Below are positions 1 through 11,890 of a DNA stretch of 64,000 nt, piece by piece; position 1 is the first letter of the stretch; each line of letters opens with the position of its first letter. The translations under genes were made by a program, and so were the position numbers. The notes below the pieces were generated by a model. That model searched no databases. It was not told the DNA's origin and worked only from the letters and a program-made list of their open reading frames with translations. Source of the DNA: Membranipora membranacea (lineage: Eukaryota > Bryozoa > Gymnolaemata > Cheilostomatida > Membraniporidae); the NCBI GenBank assembly GCA_914767715.1, contig OU612071.1, positions 25,419,681 to 25,483,680 on the forward strand, read 5' to 3'.

Positions 1-182
1 CTGGATGTTTTCCCACCAATCTAGATTTCCACCTGGACGTTTTCCCACCAATCCATTTTACCACCTAGATATTTTTTCAACAAGCCATTTTCCCACCAAA
101 CAACTTTTCCCAACAGGACAATTTACCACAGTGCTGTTTTCCCACCACAAAAATCTTTCACCGCACAGTTTTCCTTCGTAGC
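1..182. repeat. Minisatellite, ~17-bp unit, left block (cut by window edge)
   Basis: Degenerate tandem units built on ttttcccaccaatcc run from the first base. They are the reverse complement of the units at 4048-4345, so the two blocks face each other across about 3.9 kb. The left end lies outside the window. Open frames read through such repeats are not genes. Confidence 0.8.
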
Positions 183-2009
183 CTTTTTTTTCAGGCTGAG
201 CCGTTCACATTACACAAATACGTTAACAATGTTCACATCCAGCCAACACTTGAGAAAGTAGCTTTGGAAATGGAGATGTGACTTTATCGGTAGCGGGTTG
301 ATTTTGGTTTGAGTTTTGTATTGCACAAGTTAGTCCGAGTGGTTGATTTCATCAAAATTGTCTCCTTGTTATAAACTTCTTTTTTGACAAAACAAATTAA
401 TGGTGCCTATGCCAATTCTCAAAAGTTTTGAGCCATTTAATCATTGCCCGAGCTGAAGAGATTATCATACTACGGTTATTCGCCATATATCACTCTACAA
501 AATTAAGCTTACATCATATGTTATCCGCCACATGGCTTTCGGTAAGATGGTTTTACTGGTCTACAAGCTTTTATCAATCAACCACCAAAGAATGTAAAAA
601 AAACAACTCACTCTATGTATATTCACGCACATGATCCTTTCCAAGATGTCAATGAATATTATTCAAGTTACAAAAATTATTTTCTTTGATCAGGGACCCT
701 TCCTGCTTTCACCATATCAACAGCTTGAAATGTTAGAATTGTTTCTACTTGTAAAAAGAAGGGACAACTACCTGCAATACTAAATGCAATTGGTGATGAC
801 CAACAAGCATGAACAATTGAACATATTTGATTGCATTAAAGAATCGGTGCTGATAAATAAGGGTGGCCATTTAAAGCAGACAAGGCATAGATGATACTTG
901 GTTAATTATAATTTTGTAAACCAAAGACTGAGCTTTTGTAAGAATATCTATACACAATTTGGTTGTATGCTCTGTCTACATTATCTGATCAATTAAAATA
1001 TTGTTAAGATTATGGGCATACTATTTATTTGTTTCATGTTGAAGGTTTCTACTCAGTGAAATTTCTATTGAACACGGAAATATAATATGAAAATACGACT
1101 AACAAAGTTATGGATTGAGTAAAAACGTAAAAAATGTATAATAAACAGTCAACCTGTGCCCCTTCTTTGCAACCTTCAAAGGTATCTAAGGCAAATATAA
1201 ATACCAAAAATGTGATAATACTCAAAACATTCCAAAGACAATTTTTAGCCTTTCATGTTAACCTTCACTCTAGGACTTGGAGGGGTTCTAGAATTGTATA
1301 TCGAAGCAGTCTGAAAACAAAACCGTCACCACGTGACAAGGCTATTGTCGTTCAACTTAGATTATTGAACTTAGACCAATATCGAAATAGGACTTCCCCT
1401 ATCAATAAATATCAACTGAATTCATAGGAATTATGCTGGCTCCTCTATCGTATTAGGAGATCATCAGACAATAACTGTAACTGAACCTCATGCTGCGGTT
1501 GGAAAATTTGTGAGTGATGTCAAACCATCCAGTTTTGGTATGGAAACTAAGAAGCGTCCCAAACTTGCTATGACAACATTAAGGTGTAACATTTTAGAGG
1601 GATAGTTAAGGCATGTTTTCTTCTTTTTCTACAAAAAAAAACAATGCTGTGATCTATTTCTATTAAAATTGTTCCAAATGCGCACAGTGCTCCCTGTTTT
1701 CCGGGCCCCCTTGTGCACTTCGCCAGGTTTACTGCAGGATTTAGATATGGGTCTTCCTGCTCTCCGCTCGTACTCACTCCTTTTTGGTGACTTAATATCA
1801 ATTAAATGCAGAAAAGTATTTAGTCTTCTCTCCAGAAGAATAAAGCGATTTGATTGAAAACCAATAATTTTAACAATTTCATCCAACCCCCAACAAGAAT
1901 TGGCGAAAAAAATACATATTTGAGATCAACTTCTTGTTAAAAATACAAATCCGCATATCGGGTCAATGCACCTAGAATCTGATCATATAATATGCTGGTG
2001 TGTGCAGGG
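183..2009. other. No clear gene; one weak coding-like patch
   Basis: Mostly AT-rich sequence without a supported gene. A plus-strand patch at about 1429-1590 reads as coherent peptide (it contains TVTEPHAAVGKF and FGMETKKRP), but it has no clear start, splice sites or relatives that I recognise. It may be a scrap of a transposon protein. The short frames on the minus strand at 1568-1886 have no support. Confidence 0.4.
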
Positions 2010-3713
2010 GATAGGAATGAACGTCCGCTTGAATGAACGCAGACGGAACTGAAATTAGCACGAATGAACGTAGACTGGTATGAAGTCAATAATCCTGAAA
2101 TGAACGCAGAAAGTGCTGGATTGAACGTCGACTGCATTAGTATATAGAATCAACGCAAGAGCAACTCCCCAAAATATTTGTGTGAATTAATGATGATCAT
2201 ACGCAAGGCACTCGCATCTGTTTATGATGATTGTTACTAAATTTCTGATGGCTAGATGGAATCAAGCAGAAATTTGGTAAAAAAACTGAAGTGGTAATGA
2301 AATACTGAAAGAGAAACAGTGACCCTTTGTATATTTCATCAGCAAAACAATGGTCAAGCATTAAAGAAATCAGGTGCAACTAATGAATTGTAGAAGTTTA
2401 CACCTTTGTTCACTATTATTTTTCTGTGAACATTCATTTGTTGTAACTTGGTAATTGTGACAGTGCACATTGTTTTCCCTGCACGCTGTCCACCAGCCGT
2501 CATACATCAAAACAGCTAACTCGTATCACCAATGTGGTACAGTTATAACATTCGTTATGTCTGTGACAAGAACATAAATATGTGTTTTTATCTATCACCT
2601 ATGTTCATTGTATGGACACACACCAAAGTCATGCTGTAATTCAATCGATGACGTCATATCAACTGCTAGTTTTTTAGCCGACTGTCAAGTCCCATCACTG
2701 TCAGCGACTTTTAATCAAGTTTTTAAAAAAGCCTTTGTCTTAAAGACTTAGTTTGAGGCTGCTATATTGTATCAAATTTTCTTCTACATAGTTTATTCTA
2801 TCATGTGAGCAATTTTCAGCTTTAGAATCGAAATATTGAGGAAGTTATGGCCTCTCAAACTTCCAGTGTGATAACCATCAATTGGCATTGCCGCTACCAT
2901 CGCACTACTAGGTCCAGCTCTTCAAGCTTGTAGACATTATAGCTCAGCACTAGCGGCGTTGCCTGCATGGCCATTTGGACCTGGGTTCGAGACCCTCTAT
3001 ATCTCTGTACATTTTGATCATCATCCTATCTATTAGTATATCACACTAAGTATGACGCGTTGTGACGTCCCACATGGTGTGCCAGCTGATTCTTTATGCC
3101 AATAGACTGCGGTCACCTTGGAAGTTTGAGAGGCCTCAATAGTCCTCGATATTTGGATTCCAAAGCTGGAAATCGCTCACATGATAGAATAAAATATGGA
3201 GAATAAGATGTGATACAAAATAGCAGCCTCAAACTTAGTCTTTAAAATGTACACAACATACTCTACACCCCTACTCACTTTAGGACGCTACCGGAAAGGT
3301 GGAATAGAGCTACAGCGGGGGATGTGGAAAACTTCCCACCTCCCCCACCAAACTTAGCTTGTCAAGACCGGCTACCGTTAACAGTAGGTACCAAACATAA
3401 TAAATAAATATAAATAGTACCGATGTGCAGCACATGTGGTTTGGCATTGCAGTATTGAATTGCCGTAGCATAATCATAAATTATAAATTTAAACCAAAAC
3501 CTTGATTGTTCATAAGATGTGTGCTGGTTTTTTATAACACAGTTATTTTTGGGAGTTGCTCTCCTGTTGAATCTTCATACCAACTAATGCAGTTGGCATT
3601 CAATCCAGCACTTTATGAGTTCCTTCCAGGATTTTCGACTTTCATACCAGACTACGTTCATTTCAGTTAGTTCAATCCTGTCGACGTTTGTTCCAACCGA
3701 TGTTCATTCCAAG
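2010..3713. mobile_element. DNA element with ~160-bp inverted ends
   Basis: The segment 2010-2169, rich in gaatgaacg motifs, recurs as a diverged reverse complement at 3551-3713. Both arms share the blocks aaagtgctggattgaa and gagcaactccc. No transposase is visible, so it would be non-autonomous. A second inverted-repeat element (2739-3247) lies inside it, and a poly-C run (3747-3769) abuts its right side. Confidence 0.5.
2739..3247 (+). mobile_element. Short element with ~125-bp inverted ends around a tRNA-like core
   Basis: The left end (taaagacttagtttgaggct onward) is repeated in reverse complement at 3115-3247, giving long inverted ends that both include the phrase gaagtttgagaggcc. The centre at 2940-2996 has an A-box-like tagctcagcactagcgg and a B box gggttcgagaccc, as in tRNA-derived SINEs. 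A truncated copy in the other orientation lies at 11421-11716, which confirms that it is a dispersed repeat. Confidence 0.6.
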
Positions 3714-3746
3714 ATTCTGTGTGCATCTTCTGTTTACAAACAAGCG

Positions 3747-3769
3747 CCCCCCCCCCCCCCCCCCCCCCC
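3747..3769. repeat. Poly-C tract
   Basis: A run of about 22 C residues follows caagcgc and precedes gataaatc. It is low-complexity sequence and prone to assembly error. Confidence 0.9.
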
Positions 3770-4047
3770 GATAAATCTGACAACAGTTCCTTAGGTACAC
3801 ACCGATATGTATTAATAGAAGGAATCGTGCAAGAGCAAAGTTGTAAAAAATCATGAGAAAGTCGTTTTCTTAACCTCTAACAGCATTTTTGGCACCAAAT
3901 GTCATAGACTTTGGGATTCTAGAATAAAATAGGAATAACAAAATTTTTATGACGAGACACTAACACTAATGCCTGAAAAAGAGCCGAAGGAAAAGAAACC
4001 AAAATAGACGGAAGCTATCACTGTTCATTGGAAAGAAAACAATAATT

Positions 4048-4345
4048 GTGGGAAAATGGCAAGTGGGAAAACGTCTGGGTGGGAAAATGGATTGGTGGGA
4101 AACTGTCCAGGTGGAAAAATGGATTGGTGAGAAAATGTCCAGGTGGGAAAACAGCTTGGTGAGAAAATATCATGGTAGGAAAACAGATTGGTGGGAAAAC
4201 AACCCAGTGAGAAAATGGATCAGTAAGAAATCGTCCTTGTGGGAAAATGTTCCGGTGGGAAAATGGCTCGGTGGGAATATGGCTTGGTGGGATAAAGGGA
4301 GGTGGGAAAATGGCTTGGTGAGAAAATGACATTGGGAAAGTGTCC
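4048..4345. repeat. Minisatellite, ~17-bp unit, right block
   Basis: About seventeen degenerate copies of a gtgggaaaatggattg-type unit. Long frames on both strands here are by-products of the repeat. The block is inverted relative to 1-182 and lies directly left of the duplicated NTase-TPR locus, whose homology to 41605 onward starts at about 4346. Confidence 0.85.
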
Positions 4346-6035
4346 GGATATCGCGTTGGTGGCCACCAAAGCCTTGCCCTTCAAGTTGTTGAACGTGCTT
4401 GTTGTGGTATCTATCTTTCACTTTAGCTTTCCTATTTCTGCAGGCTGTATCAGCCTATATCCTTATCTGTGAATTATAATTAAATGTTTTCATTCTTACA
4501 ACAACTTATCTGGTTGCATTGTTTTTAGCTCAGTCATGTTTATCTATCAGATTTATTTGGATTATCACAAATAAAACAATGAAACCAAATTTTGGCTGTC
4601 TGAGGCATCATCGATTTGCGCTGATTTTAAATTGTTTGATTCTGTAACTTAAGGATTAATTGTCCACTGTAAATTCGAACAAGCTATTGCCAATGAAAAT
4701 TACTGCATCTAGCTTGTAAATAAACATAGATTAGGCACCACTGCAACTTAATGAATGTGGATAGGTGAAAGTGATTTCAGAGATAATCAACTGTAGTGAC
4801 ATCAGTTAACCATCACCATTAAAAAATATCATCATCACTTAATTGTGAATAAAAATGTACAGCTTGTAGGAAAATAAAATATGCATTTTTTCATAGAGTG
4901 GGCGTAGGATTGATTTTTTCAATCTGGCAAAGGGTAGTCCTTAGACATTCAAAATTTATACTACTTGTCCTTGGTGTATTGCTTTGAAATGAATACTGGA
5001 ACAAATGAAAAGGTGAGGCAAACACCTGTGAGAATTCCGTGTTGGTTAGGCCTGATGTTCCTGCCATGCAGGTCAGTGGCTCGTCAATGCAGGCCAGCTG
5101 AGGTGAAAGGTTAATTGAACATCGGCCGATGTCTACATTTAGCTAGTTTATTGTTTTAGTTTGATTTGCCCGAAGATTTTGGCAGGCGATTGTTTTGTAG
5201 CGCTTGAATTGGTTGGGCAGAGGACGCTCTTTTAAGCGTGCTGTTGGAAGCCAGATTTGAATGATGTGGTGGTGTGTCTGGCCAACGCGCCCAACGGTGG
5301 CCAAGCTGCCGACGCAGTCGAGGCATAGTTGGCTATAAGTGGTTGTCAGGGTAGTAATATATGCGTTTTTGTAATCGTTGTCATGTTGATAGAGCTGGAA
5401 GTGCTGGTTGCACTGATAGCCATCCATATTTAAGATGTTACGTCTGTCTGCTACAGCAGCGTCCCGTCGTCTGAATGTTATTATTTATATATACTATATT
5501 TAATATTACATGTAGTCATAGGCTAAATTTATGGACCATGATAGTATCTGAGTCTCATCAATCATTGTATTTAGTATCTCACACATGTGCTGCACCATAC
5601 AACTTTCCTCTGTATACTTGTTCATAATTTGCTCAATTATCTTTAGCTATCAATTTCAGTCTTGGGCATATTCCATATTCTTATTCCACATAACTTGTAC
5701 ATAATTGACAATGGTTTGTTGACTTTGCAGGTCCTTGCAATTATAATCCCATCTTTGACACTCGCATAATAGAACTGTGAAAGCATAACTCCAAGTTAGA
5801 CCCATGTTTCAAATCTACTTACGCGATGTAGTTTTCGATGTGACTTCTTAACCTGGCGAACAGACATATGGTCTGGATAGCAGTCATAAAGTGATTAATT
5901 TGTGTACTATTATATCTAAAAGTACAGACGTGTAGAGGATATGAGTCAGCGCAATACGCTACAGCCTTCTGGTAGCTGATTTGCATTCAGTCATGTGAGA
6001 AGATTCACTGTTTGTACTTTTACTCTGATTTCAGG
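4346..6035. other. 5' flank of NTase-TPR copy 1 (duplicated segment)
   Basis: This stretch is nearly identical to sequence upstream of copy 2 (41605-45450). It holds one copy of a ~1.1-kb unit (about 4580-5760) that is present three times at copy 2. A splice-acceptor-like ttttactctgatttcag ends at 6034, so the first coding exon probably follows a 5'-UTR exon somewhere in this flank. No TATA box or other promoter element can be assigned with confidence. Confidence 0.6.
5143..5427 (-). other. Conserved 94-codon antisense frame in the upstream unit
   Basis: A minus-strand frame starting MDGYQCNQHFQ and ending TKTIN stays open in all four copies of the unit (here, 42277-42561, 43414-43698, 44555-44839). 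I do not recognise the product. Differences between copies are mostly replacements rather than silent, so selection for a protein is not shown; near-identity of the copies alone could keep the frame open. It may be the end of a mobile-element protein. Confidence 0.25.
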
Positions 6036-9000
6036 ATGAATGATCTTTTGGAACTCGATCTTTTAGAAGCTAATTATCAATTTGAGGCTGAGAGAAATAA
6101 TCTGGAAACAAAGAATGAAAGTAACTGGATAACTTGCCTCAAGGTAAAAGCTCTTTTCTAGCAAAAATTTGGGCAAACCTTTTGATAAGGATTGGACGGA
6201 CAGGGCTGTATGTACAACAGGCGTCATCTTTCTATGAACAAATTTTCAAATTTACTCAAGTTGACCTGAGGTTGTGTTCTCCCAGCAAGTGGTAAAAATG
6301 GTTTTGTTTTTTAAACCTGGCTTTGGGACTAATCAGGCTGTCCTCACAGCATTGAAAATGTTTTACTTATGCTTATAATTTATCCTATATAGGCTCACGG
6401 TTTGGCCAGTGGTTGTGTAGCTCAACTAGAGCCTACAGAGAGAAGACTAAGGAGAGTGTATGACATAGAGAACACCTGGTATAACGGAAATCATCCACTA
6501 TCCTTCAGTGAGCATCAGAATCTTATCAGTAAACACAAACATAAGGTGACGTCATACCGTAACAACATCAGACAACAAGTGGACAGTCTAGATCCGCTCC
6601 AGGAGGTTCTCAGTCTGGATGATGTGTTTAGTGACTCTAATATACAACAAGCTGAACAGTTAGTAGACTCTGTGTTTGATGTGAGTGTTGAGTGTACTGA
6701 GGGTATTATCAATGTTTTCTCGTCTATTGTTGGTAGTAGTGTTGAGGTTTTGAGTAAATTTGGTTTGTCTCCTCCCTTCTCGTTCGCTGTTATCGGTCTC
6801 GGTTCTGTAGCTCGAGGTGAAGCCACCCCTTACTCAGACATGGAATATGCATTCATAGTAGACTCAACTGACACAGATTATTTCACATGGTTAGCTATGG
6901 ACACATATTTCCGTATAAACAATCTAGGAGAGACTGAGGTGAAGCGTTTTGACATTGCCGAGTTAAAAAGTGAAGATGCAAAGGATATTGACCAGCCCAA
7001 AGTTAGCGGTATTAGAATTGATGGGATTACAAAGAAGGCTGGTAATATACCTACAGGTAATGGTTACACTGGTAGTGAGAAACTCATATTAACAGTTGAC
7101 CAATTTATGGAAAGCTACAAGTCGGCCTTGAGATCACCTGTTGACCCTAATAAGGTCGGAGATCTTGCAGATTTACTTTCGAGCACAGTGTTAATATTTG
7201 CCCACAATGGTGGGGAATCCCTTTACAAAAGCTTTCTAGAGAGAAGGCGAAACTTTGAGGAAGAGCAAATGAAACTCAAGTCAGTGATCCAGAAAAGGCT
7301 GCGGACAATCTTAGAGGATATTAAAAACTATCCGTTCCAGCCCAAATTTGAGTTTGGCAATGAAACGTCCGACTTAAAAGTAAAATCTGACGTGTTCCGC
7401 TTTCCGACTCTTCTAGCATCAAATCTGAAAGTCCTGCTTGAGGTTGAAAAATCGTATCCATGGGAGGTGTTCAAGATCATGATATCGTCATTAGGGGTAA
7501 TAAGTAAAGAGCATTATCAATTGATGAACATAACACTAGGGCTGGCCATCTTTATAAGGATAAAGGCCTACATCACTTCTGGGACACAGTGTGAGTGTCT
7601 GTCTGTTCTCCCTAACATCCCACAGAAATCAGAGAGTGACCGCTATCACATCCCCAGAAATATCTTCATCATGTTCGGTTGTTTGTTGACGTCCCTGAAA
7701 TGGTTAGTCAACAGATCAGTAGTAAGAGGCCTGTCTGTGATAGAAGATTTACATGATTTTAATATGAGAAAATTCATCGGTCTATGTCTTCCAGATAAAA
7801 GATCACAAGTAAGTCTGCTCCAATCAAATTTCCTGTTACAAGCCGAGGTTTTCTGTTTTTTGGATGGCTACAGGAGAGCTTTAAGAGTCCTAACTGAAGA
7901 TCTAACAGAAGAAAACGTGGTAGATTGTAATGGATTCAGGAAGAAGATAAGAGAGTATGTTCTTATAAACAACATAACAAAACCCAGAGCATATGAGTTG
8001 AGAGCACTAGTGCTTTGTTACACCATTCTAGATGAAAGTAAGAAATACAGAGAGGCTTTAGATTATGTTGACACTCTGATCCGATGTGATAATATTAGAT
8101 CAGTTTTAACCTGGCAGATGGCAAAAGTTAATTGTTTCATACAGCTTCATTGTTACGAAGAAAGCCTTGAGGTCCTGGATAAGATTGAACCTGCTCTGAT
8201 GGAGCTATTTGACACACAGTCACTGTCACTGTATGATTATGCAATGAATGAGGTACAAACTAAATATGACAAAACATGTCATGATCGAGTGTCTCATTTA
8301 GCTTCTGAAATATCAGAATATTATAGCTGCCGGAGTGAATCATATCGAGGGCTGGAATTATATGACCAGGCACTCAAACATAAAACATCTAATCTTGATA
8401 TCTTAGACGCATTAAAAACTAACTTGGGCGTAAATGTTGATGTTGATCTGTATATGACTCTGCATAATAGGAGTAATCTCCACTTTGAATTAGGGGAATA
8501 CGAGAAAGCTTTATCTGATTCTTATAATGCTGAGAGTCTCCTCATTAACATTTACGGCCAACACACAGCACATCCAGATCTAGTGCATATATACCAGTTA
8601 CGCACATGGATATATTCTGTAATTGGTGATTATAGTATATTTTTACAATACAATGATAAATCATTAGCAGTGTCTAAACAGCTTCATCATCACTCTGACG
8701 GTGAAGCTCTTAGTGTTAGGATGTATCATTCTGGGCACACTGCAGATATACTATATAGTATGGGTTGTTATCATAGATCATTGGTGGATCGCTCACATGC
8801 ACTTTGTTTGTATACCTGGTGTCAATCTCATGCCCCTGAGTTTCAGTTAGGATACCATGGTCTTGTACGAGTTCACTGTGAGCTTGGAGAGTATGACAAA
8901 GCTTTACAAATTATCAACCATGTATTCGAAACAGTAAATGAGGAAGTTATCTCTTACAGAGACTATATTAGGTCATTAGCATTTGACTCACTAGGTCATC

Positions 9001-9566
9001 TCTATACTAAGACAGGACGTTATACTGAGGCGCTAGAGTCGTTCAGACAGGCTGCTAGATGTAAGAGATTTGTTCTCAGTGCAAATTATGTTGATCTGCT
9101 GACAGACTCAAGTAAATGCTGCATTGCATTGAAGGAATATAAGACAGCTTGCAGGTTATCATACCTGGCATTTACAAGGCCAGCAGGGAAATATCCACCA
9201 CGATCAGGTATCTGTCATTACCTGATGGGTTTTAGTCTGATGATGCTCGATAAGTTAGATAAGGCGTGGATAAGCCTACACAAAGCGCTTTGTGTCTTTC
9301 AAGAATTCCCACAATACAGACAGACCAGATTCCAACTCGCCCAAACCCACACAGCCATAGGTCTGCTCCTGTTTCGTCTCCTTCGTCTCTCAGAGTCAAG
9401 AGAACATACAGTGAAGGCAGCTGACCTTATGTATGATCTCAGTACTGATAATGAAGCTTTCACTCCTGATTATCAGAGAGCCAAGCGAGAGGCGATCTCA
9501 CTAAGAGACAGTCTCAGTCTGATAAAACAAGTCGGTATTGAGTTTGAACACTGCTCAATGAGTTAG
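6036..9566 (+). CDS. GlnD/DUF294-like nucleotidyltransferase with TPR solenoid (copy 1)
   Basis: Two coding exons, 6036-6143 (MNDLLELDLLEANYQ..., 36 codons, donor AAG|gtaaaag) and 6393-9566 (acceptor tatatag|GCTCACGG), phase 0, give about 1093 residues. No ATG opens exon 2: it begins AHGLASGC, so the exon-1 ATG is needed. The region from about residue 165 has the NTase pattern GLGSVARGE...YSDMEYAF: GS at 173-174, E179, D185 and E187 as candidate metal ligands, with GIRIDGI (D246) a possible third carboxylate. Residues from about 530 to 1050 are TPR-like helical pairs, for example GEYEKALSDSYNAESL, GEYDKALQIINH and GRYTEALESFRQAAR. No signal peptide or membrane segment is seen, so it should be soluble and intracellular. 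The family link is from motif recognition. NTases of this fold transfer nucleotides to proteins, RNA or small molecules; the substrate is unknown. A second, damaged copy lies at 45455-48924. Confidence 0.85.
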
Positions 9567-9623
9567 TGAGGCTCTCTGATTGTAGTATTCATGTTTCAAG
9601 CAAGTTAGTTGGGATCCGTTGTG

Positions 9624-9629
9624 AATAAA
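9624..9629 (+). promoter_or_regulatory. Proximal poly(A) signal AATAAA, copy 1
   Basis: AATAAA lies 58 bases after the stop codon of the NTase-TPR gene. The same place in copy 2 reads TATAAA (48982-48987). Confidence 0.5.
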
Positions 9630-9974
9630 ATCGAGTTGAGAAGTGTTGTAAACTTTAGTGTTGGTTTGTCGATCACAATTTATGGTTTATCATCGAGGCC
9701 TTCAGGTGACAAGAAGTCTGTCTTGTAACCTCTGAGTTATTCTTATGTTAATCTTTATGATTGTCTTTTTGAGAACATATCACTTAGATGTAAATATTTC
9801 ATAATCAGTATTTCACACTTATTATTACAAACTCCTCCTTTGTGTTTGAATACTACTAATTTTTAGACACATAATTTATTCTGACTTGGTTTGCGACTTC
9901 TGACTAATTGGTTACTATTTTTACTCCATTTTTATACTTTCTTTTACATTTTTGTAATTTTGACAGTACAATAC

Positions 9975-9980
9975 AATAAA
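9975..9980 (+). promoter_or_regulatory. Distal poly(A) signal AATAAA, copy 1
   Basis: A second AATAAA sits about 410 bases after the stop in a T-rich setting. In copy 2 it reads AACAAA (49332-49337). Confidence 0.4.
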
Positions 9981-11420
9981 ATTCATTTATTTAGTCTTAA
10001 TTATATATTGATGTTGGGTTGAACAAATAACAATCCTATCATGGCAAACCTGGTACGCTGAGGTTTGCACATTGCACACAGAGGAGATAAATTCACAGTC
10101 TGTATGTGTTTCATTAATAGTCAGTATGAGATGAATACTTAAAACACTGACCAGAGTTTTATGAAATCTAAACTTATGAAATACTGGTGAGGACATTCTA
10201 TAAACAACAATTCTACACAATTTAGCAAAATTATTCAGTTGCCGTCAATCCTGTGATTGATCTCATGAAAATTAAATGTAGCATGACACGACTTTACACA
10301 TCATATAGTTGTGAAGATTTACGTCGTGCATATTCCACTGAGATATACTAAAAATAACTAAAACTGTGAACTAGAAAATCCTGAAAGAAGTTGTTTCCTC
10401 TTTACTCATCATGTGACAACTTCTGAAAAAGAATAACAAAATTGAGAGGTATGTTCAGCATTTGGGGTTGCATGTATTTTGGGATGGAATGCCTATTTAG
10501 GTATTTAGAATGCCTGCAATTTTGCATGTGATGATTAAAATATGGTTGAAGAGCAACAGATGAACAGAACATTTGAAAGTGAATTGCGAGATGTATATGA
10601 GTTATCAGATTAAATTAGGAATAGCTGCCAGTCTACATGATGAAGACAACTGCTTACTTACTTCGCTGAAAGCAGACTGCTGTTGATCTTGTTTTGTACT
10701 TTATTTATTGGACAGATATGATTTGTCATGTATACAGATAGCCTAGCTGTAAATAGTTCATTGATATCTCATAATTAAACAGACATGGACACAGCTTATT
10801 AATCATATCGATGTCTGTCAATGTGTGCAACTATTTAGTAAGCTGAGTTTGGGATTTCAAACCAAATTTCCTTTCTTTGATTGCCTAGATATCATATGGG
10901 GGTGTTTCAATTAGGTATGAGCTGGAGATTGATTGATCGAGTATCAACCTGCAGAAACGACACATGGGTGAGTTGGCACATATTTGCCTGCTTGAATTTG
11001 CCTGAATCTTAGATTGACTGAGAACCAGTACACAGTTAGGGAGCTTGATTGACCGCTCCGCAGGATTAAATTGTATTCTACTTTGATCAGGTTAAAGATG
11101 AGGCTGTGACCAACTAGAGTTCATTATAATTATAATGTAAACACATTGCTGTCTTAACTTTTAGTGTAAACTATCTATTTAATAAAAATCAATCTACCCT
11201 GCTTGTGAGTTCAGCCTACTATGATCTCTGTCTCATCATGTTTAATAAAACATTACCTTCCAAGATGTAGTCAGACCATAGAGAGAAGGGAAAGGTGGTG
11301 TTACTGAATCTGGTTCCACAGATATCTTATGGTACAATCAGATAGTATAACAAGTGTACCAAATGACATCCAAGGTATAGTAGCTAACACACCTGTAGCT
11401 AACAATGATAATATGATACT
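9981..11420. other. 3' flank of NTase-TPR copy 1 (duplicated segment)
   Basis: No gene is seen. The stretch aligns almost base for base with 49338-51010, which marks it as part of the direct duplication. Homology ends here, where the repeat at 11421 begins. Copy 1 lacks the SINE found at 50171-50437 and so shows the empty site (gcttattaatcatatcgatg followed directly by caatgtgtgc). Confidence 0.7.
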
Positions 11421-11716
11421 TGAAGACTTCGTCTGAGGCTGTTATTTTGTACTACATCTTATTCTCCATATTTTATTATGTGAGCGATTTCCAGCTTTAG
11501 AGGAATCCAAATATTGAGGAAGTTATGGCCTCTCAAACTTCCAAGGTGTCGACATTAAGAATCAGCTGGTACACCGTGTGGGGCGTCACAACTCGTCATA
11601 CTTATTATGATCTACTAATAGATAGGATGATGATCAAAATGTTCAGTTATATAGAGGGTCTCAAACCCAGGTCCAAATTGCCATGCAGGCAACGCTGCTT
11701 ACGCTGAGTTATATTG
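11421..11716 (-). mobile_element. Truncated second copy of the 2739-3247 repeat
   Basis: One inverted end (ctgaggctgttattttgtactac... cctctcaaacttccaag) is followed by a core carrying the reversed tRNA-like part (gagggtctcaaacccaggtc). The opposite end is missing. It sits at the right edge of the duplicated copy-1 segment. Confidence 0.65.
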
Positions 11717-11720
11717 TCAC

Positions 11721-11890
11721 AGGTCAAGAAACTGAATGCATACATGATGAGGCACCTGAGAAAGATCATGAAAACAACATGGAAAGATAAAGTTCCAAAC
11801 AACAAAATATACAGGAGAAGTGGTTTAGCACCAATGGCGGAGATATGTCTATGATCCGGAGACCATAAAACTAGAAAAGTCATTGTCCAC
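11721..11890 (+). mobile_element. LINE pol C-terminal fragment
   Basis: The plus strand reads KLNAYMMRHLRKIMKTTW and then KVPNNKIYRRSGLAPMAE, the typical tail that follows the reverse transcriptase in many animal LINEs. Only about 55 codons remain, with no reverse-transcriptase core. Confidence 0.6.

Larger units (their letters stand above)
1..4345. mobile_element. Candidate foldback-like element with minisatellite arms
   Basis: Both ends consist of the same short tandem unit (ttttcccacc / ggtgggaaaa) in opposite orientation, which is the architecture of Foldback transposons, whose long inverted ends are arrays of short repeats. No transposase is visible between the arms. The interior holds other repeats (2010-3713, 2739-3247). 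The left boundary is not in the window, so no target-site duplication can be tested. It could instead be two independent minisatellites. Confidence 0.35.

Noticed and set aside
4018-4421. Three overlapping open frames on both strands
   Set aside because: They are read through the ~17-bp minisatellite; repetitive peptides on both strands are expected from the repeat.
6402-6404. TTG at 6402 as a start codon for the NTase-TPR protein
   Set aside because: An upstream exon with ATG, matching phase and good splice sites exists in both copies; no ATG start is needed in exon 2.
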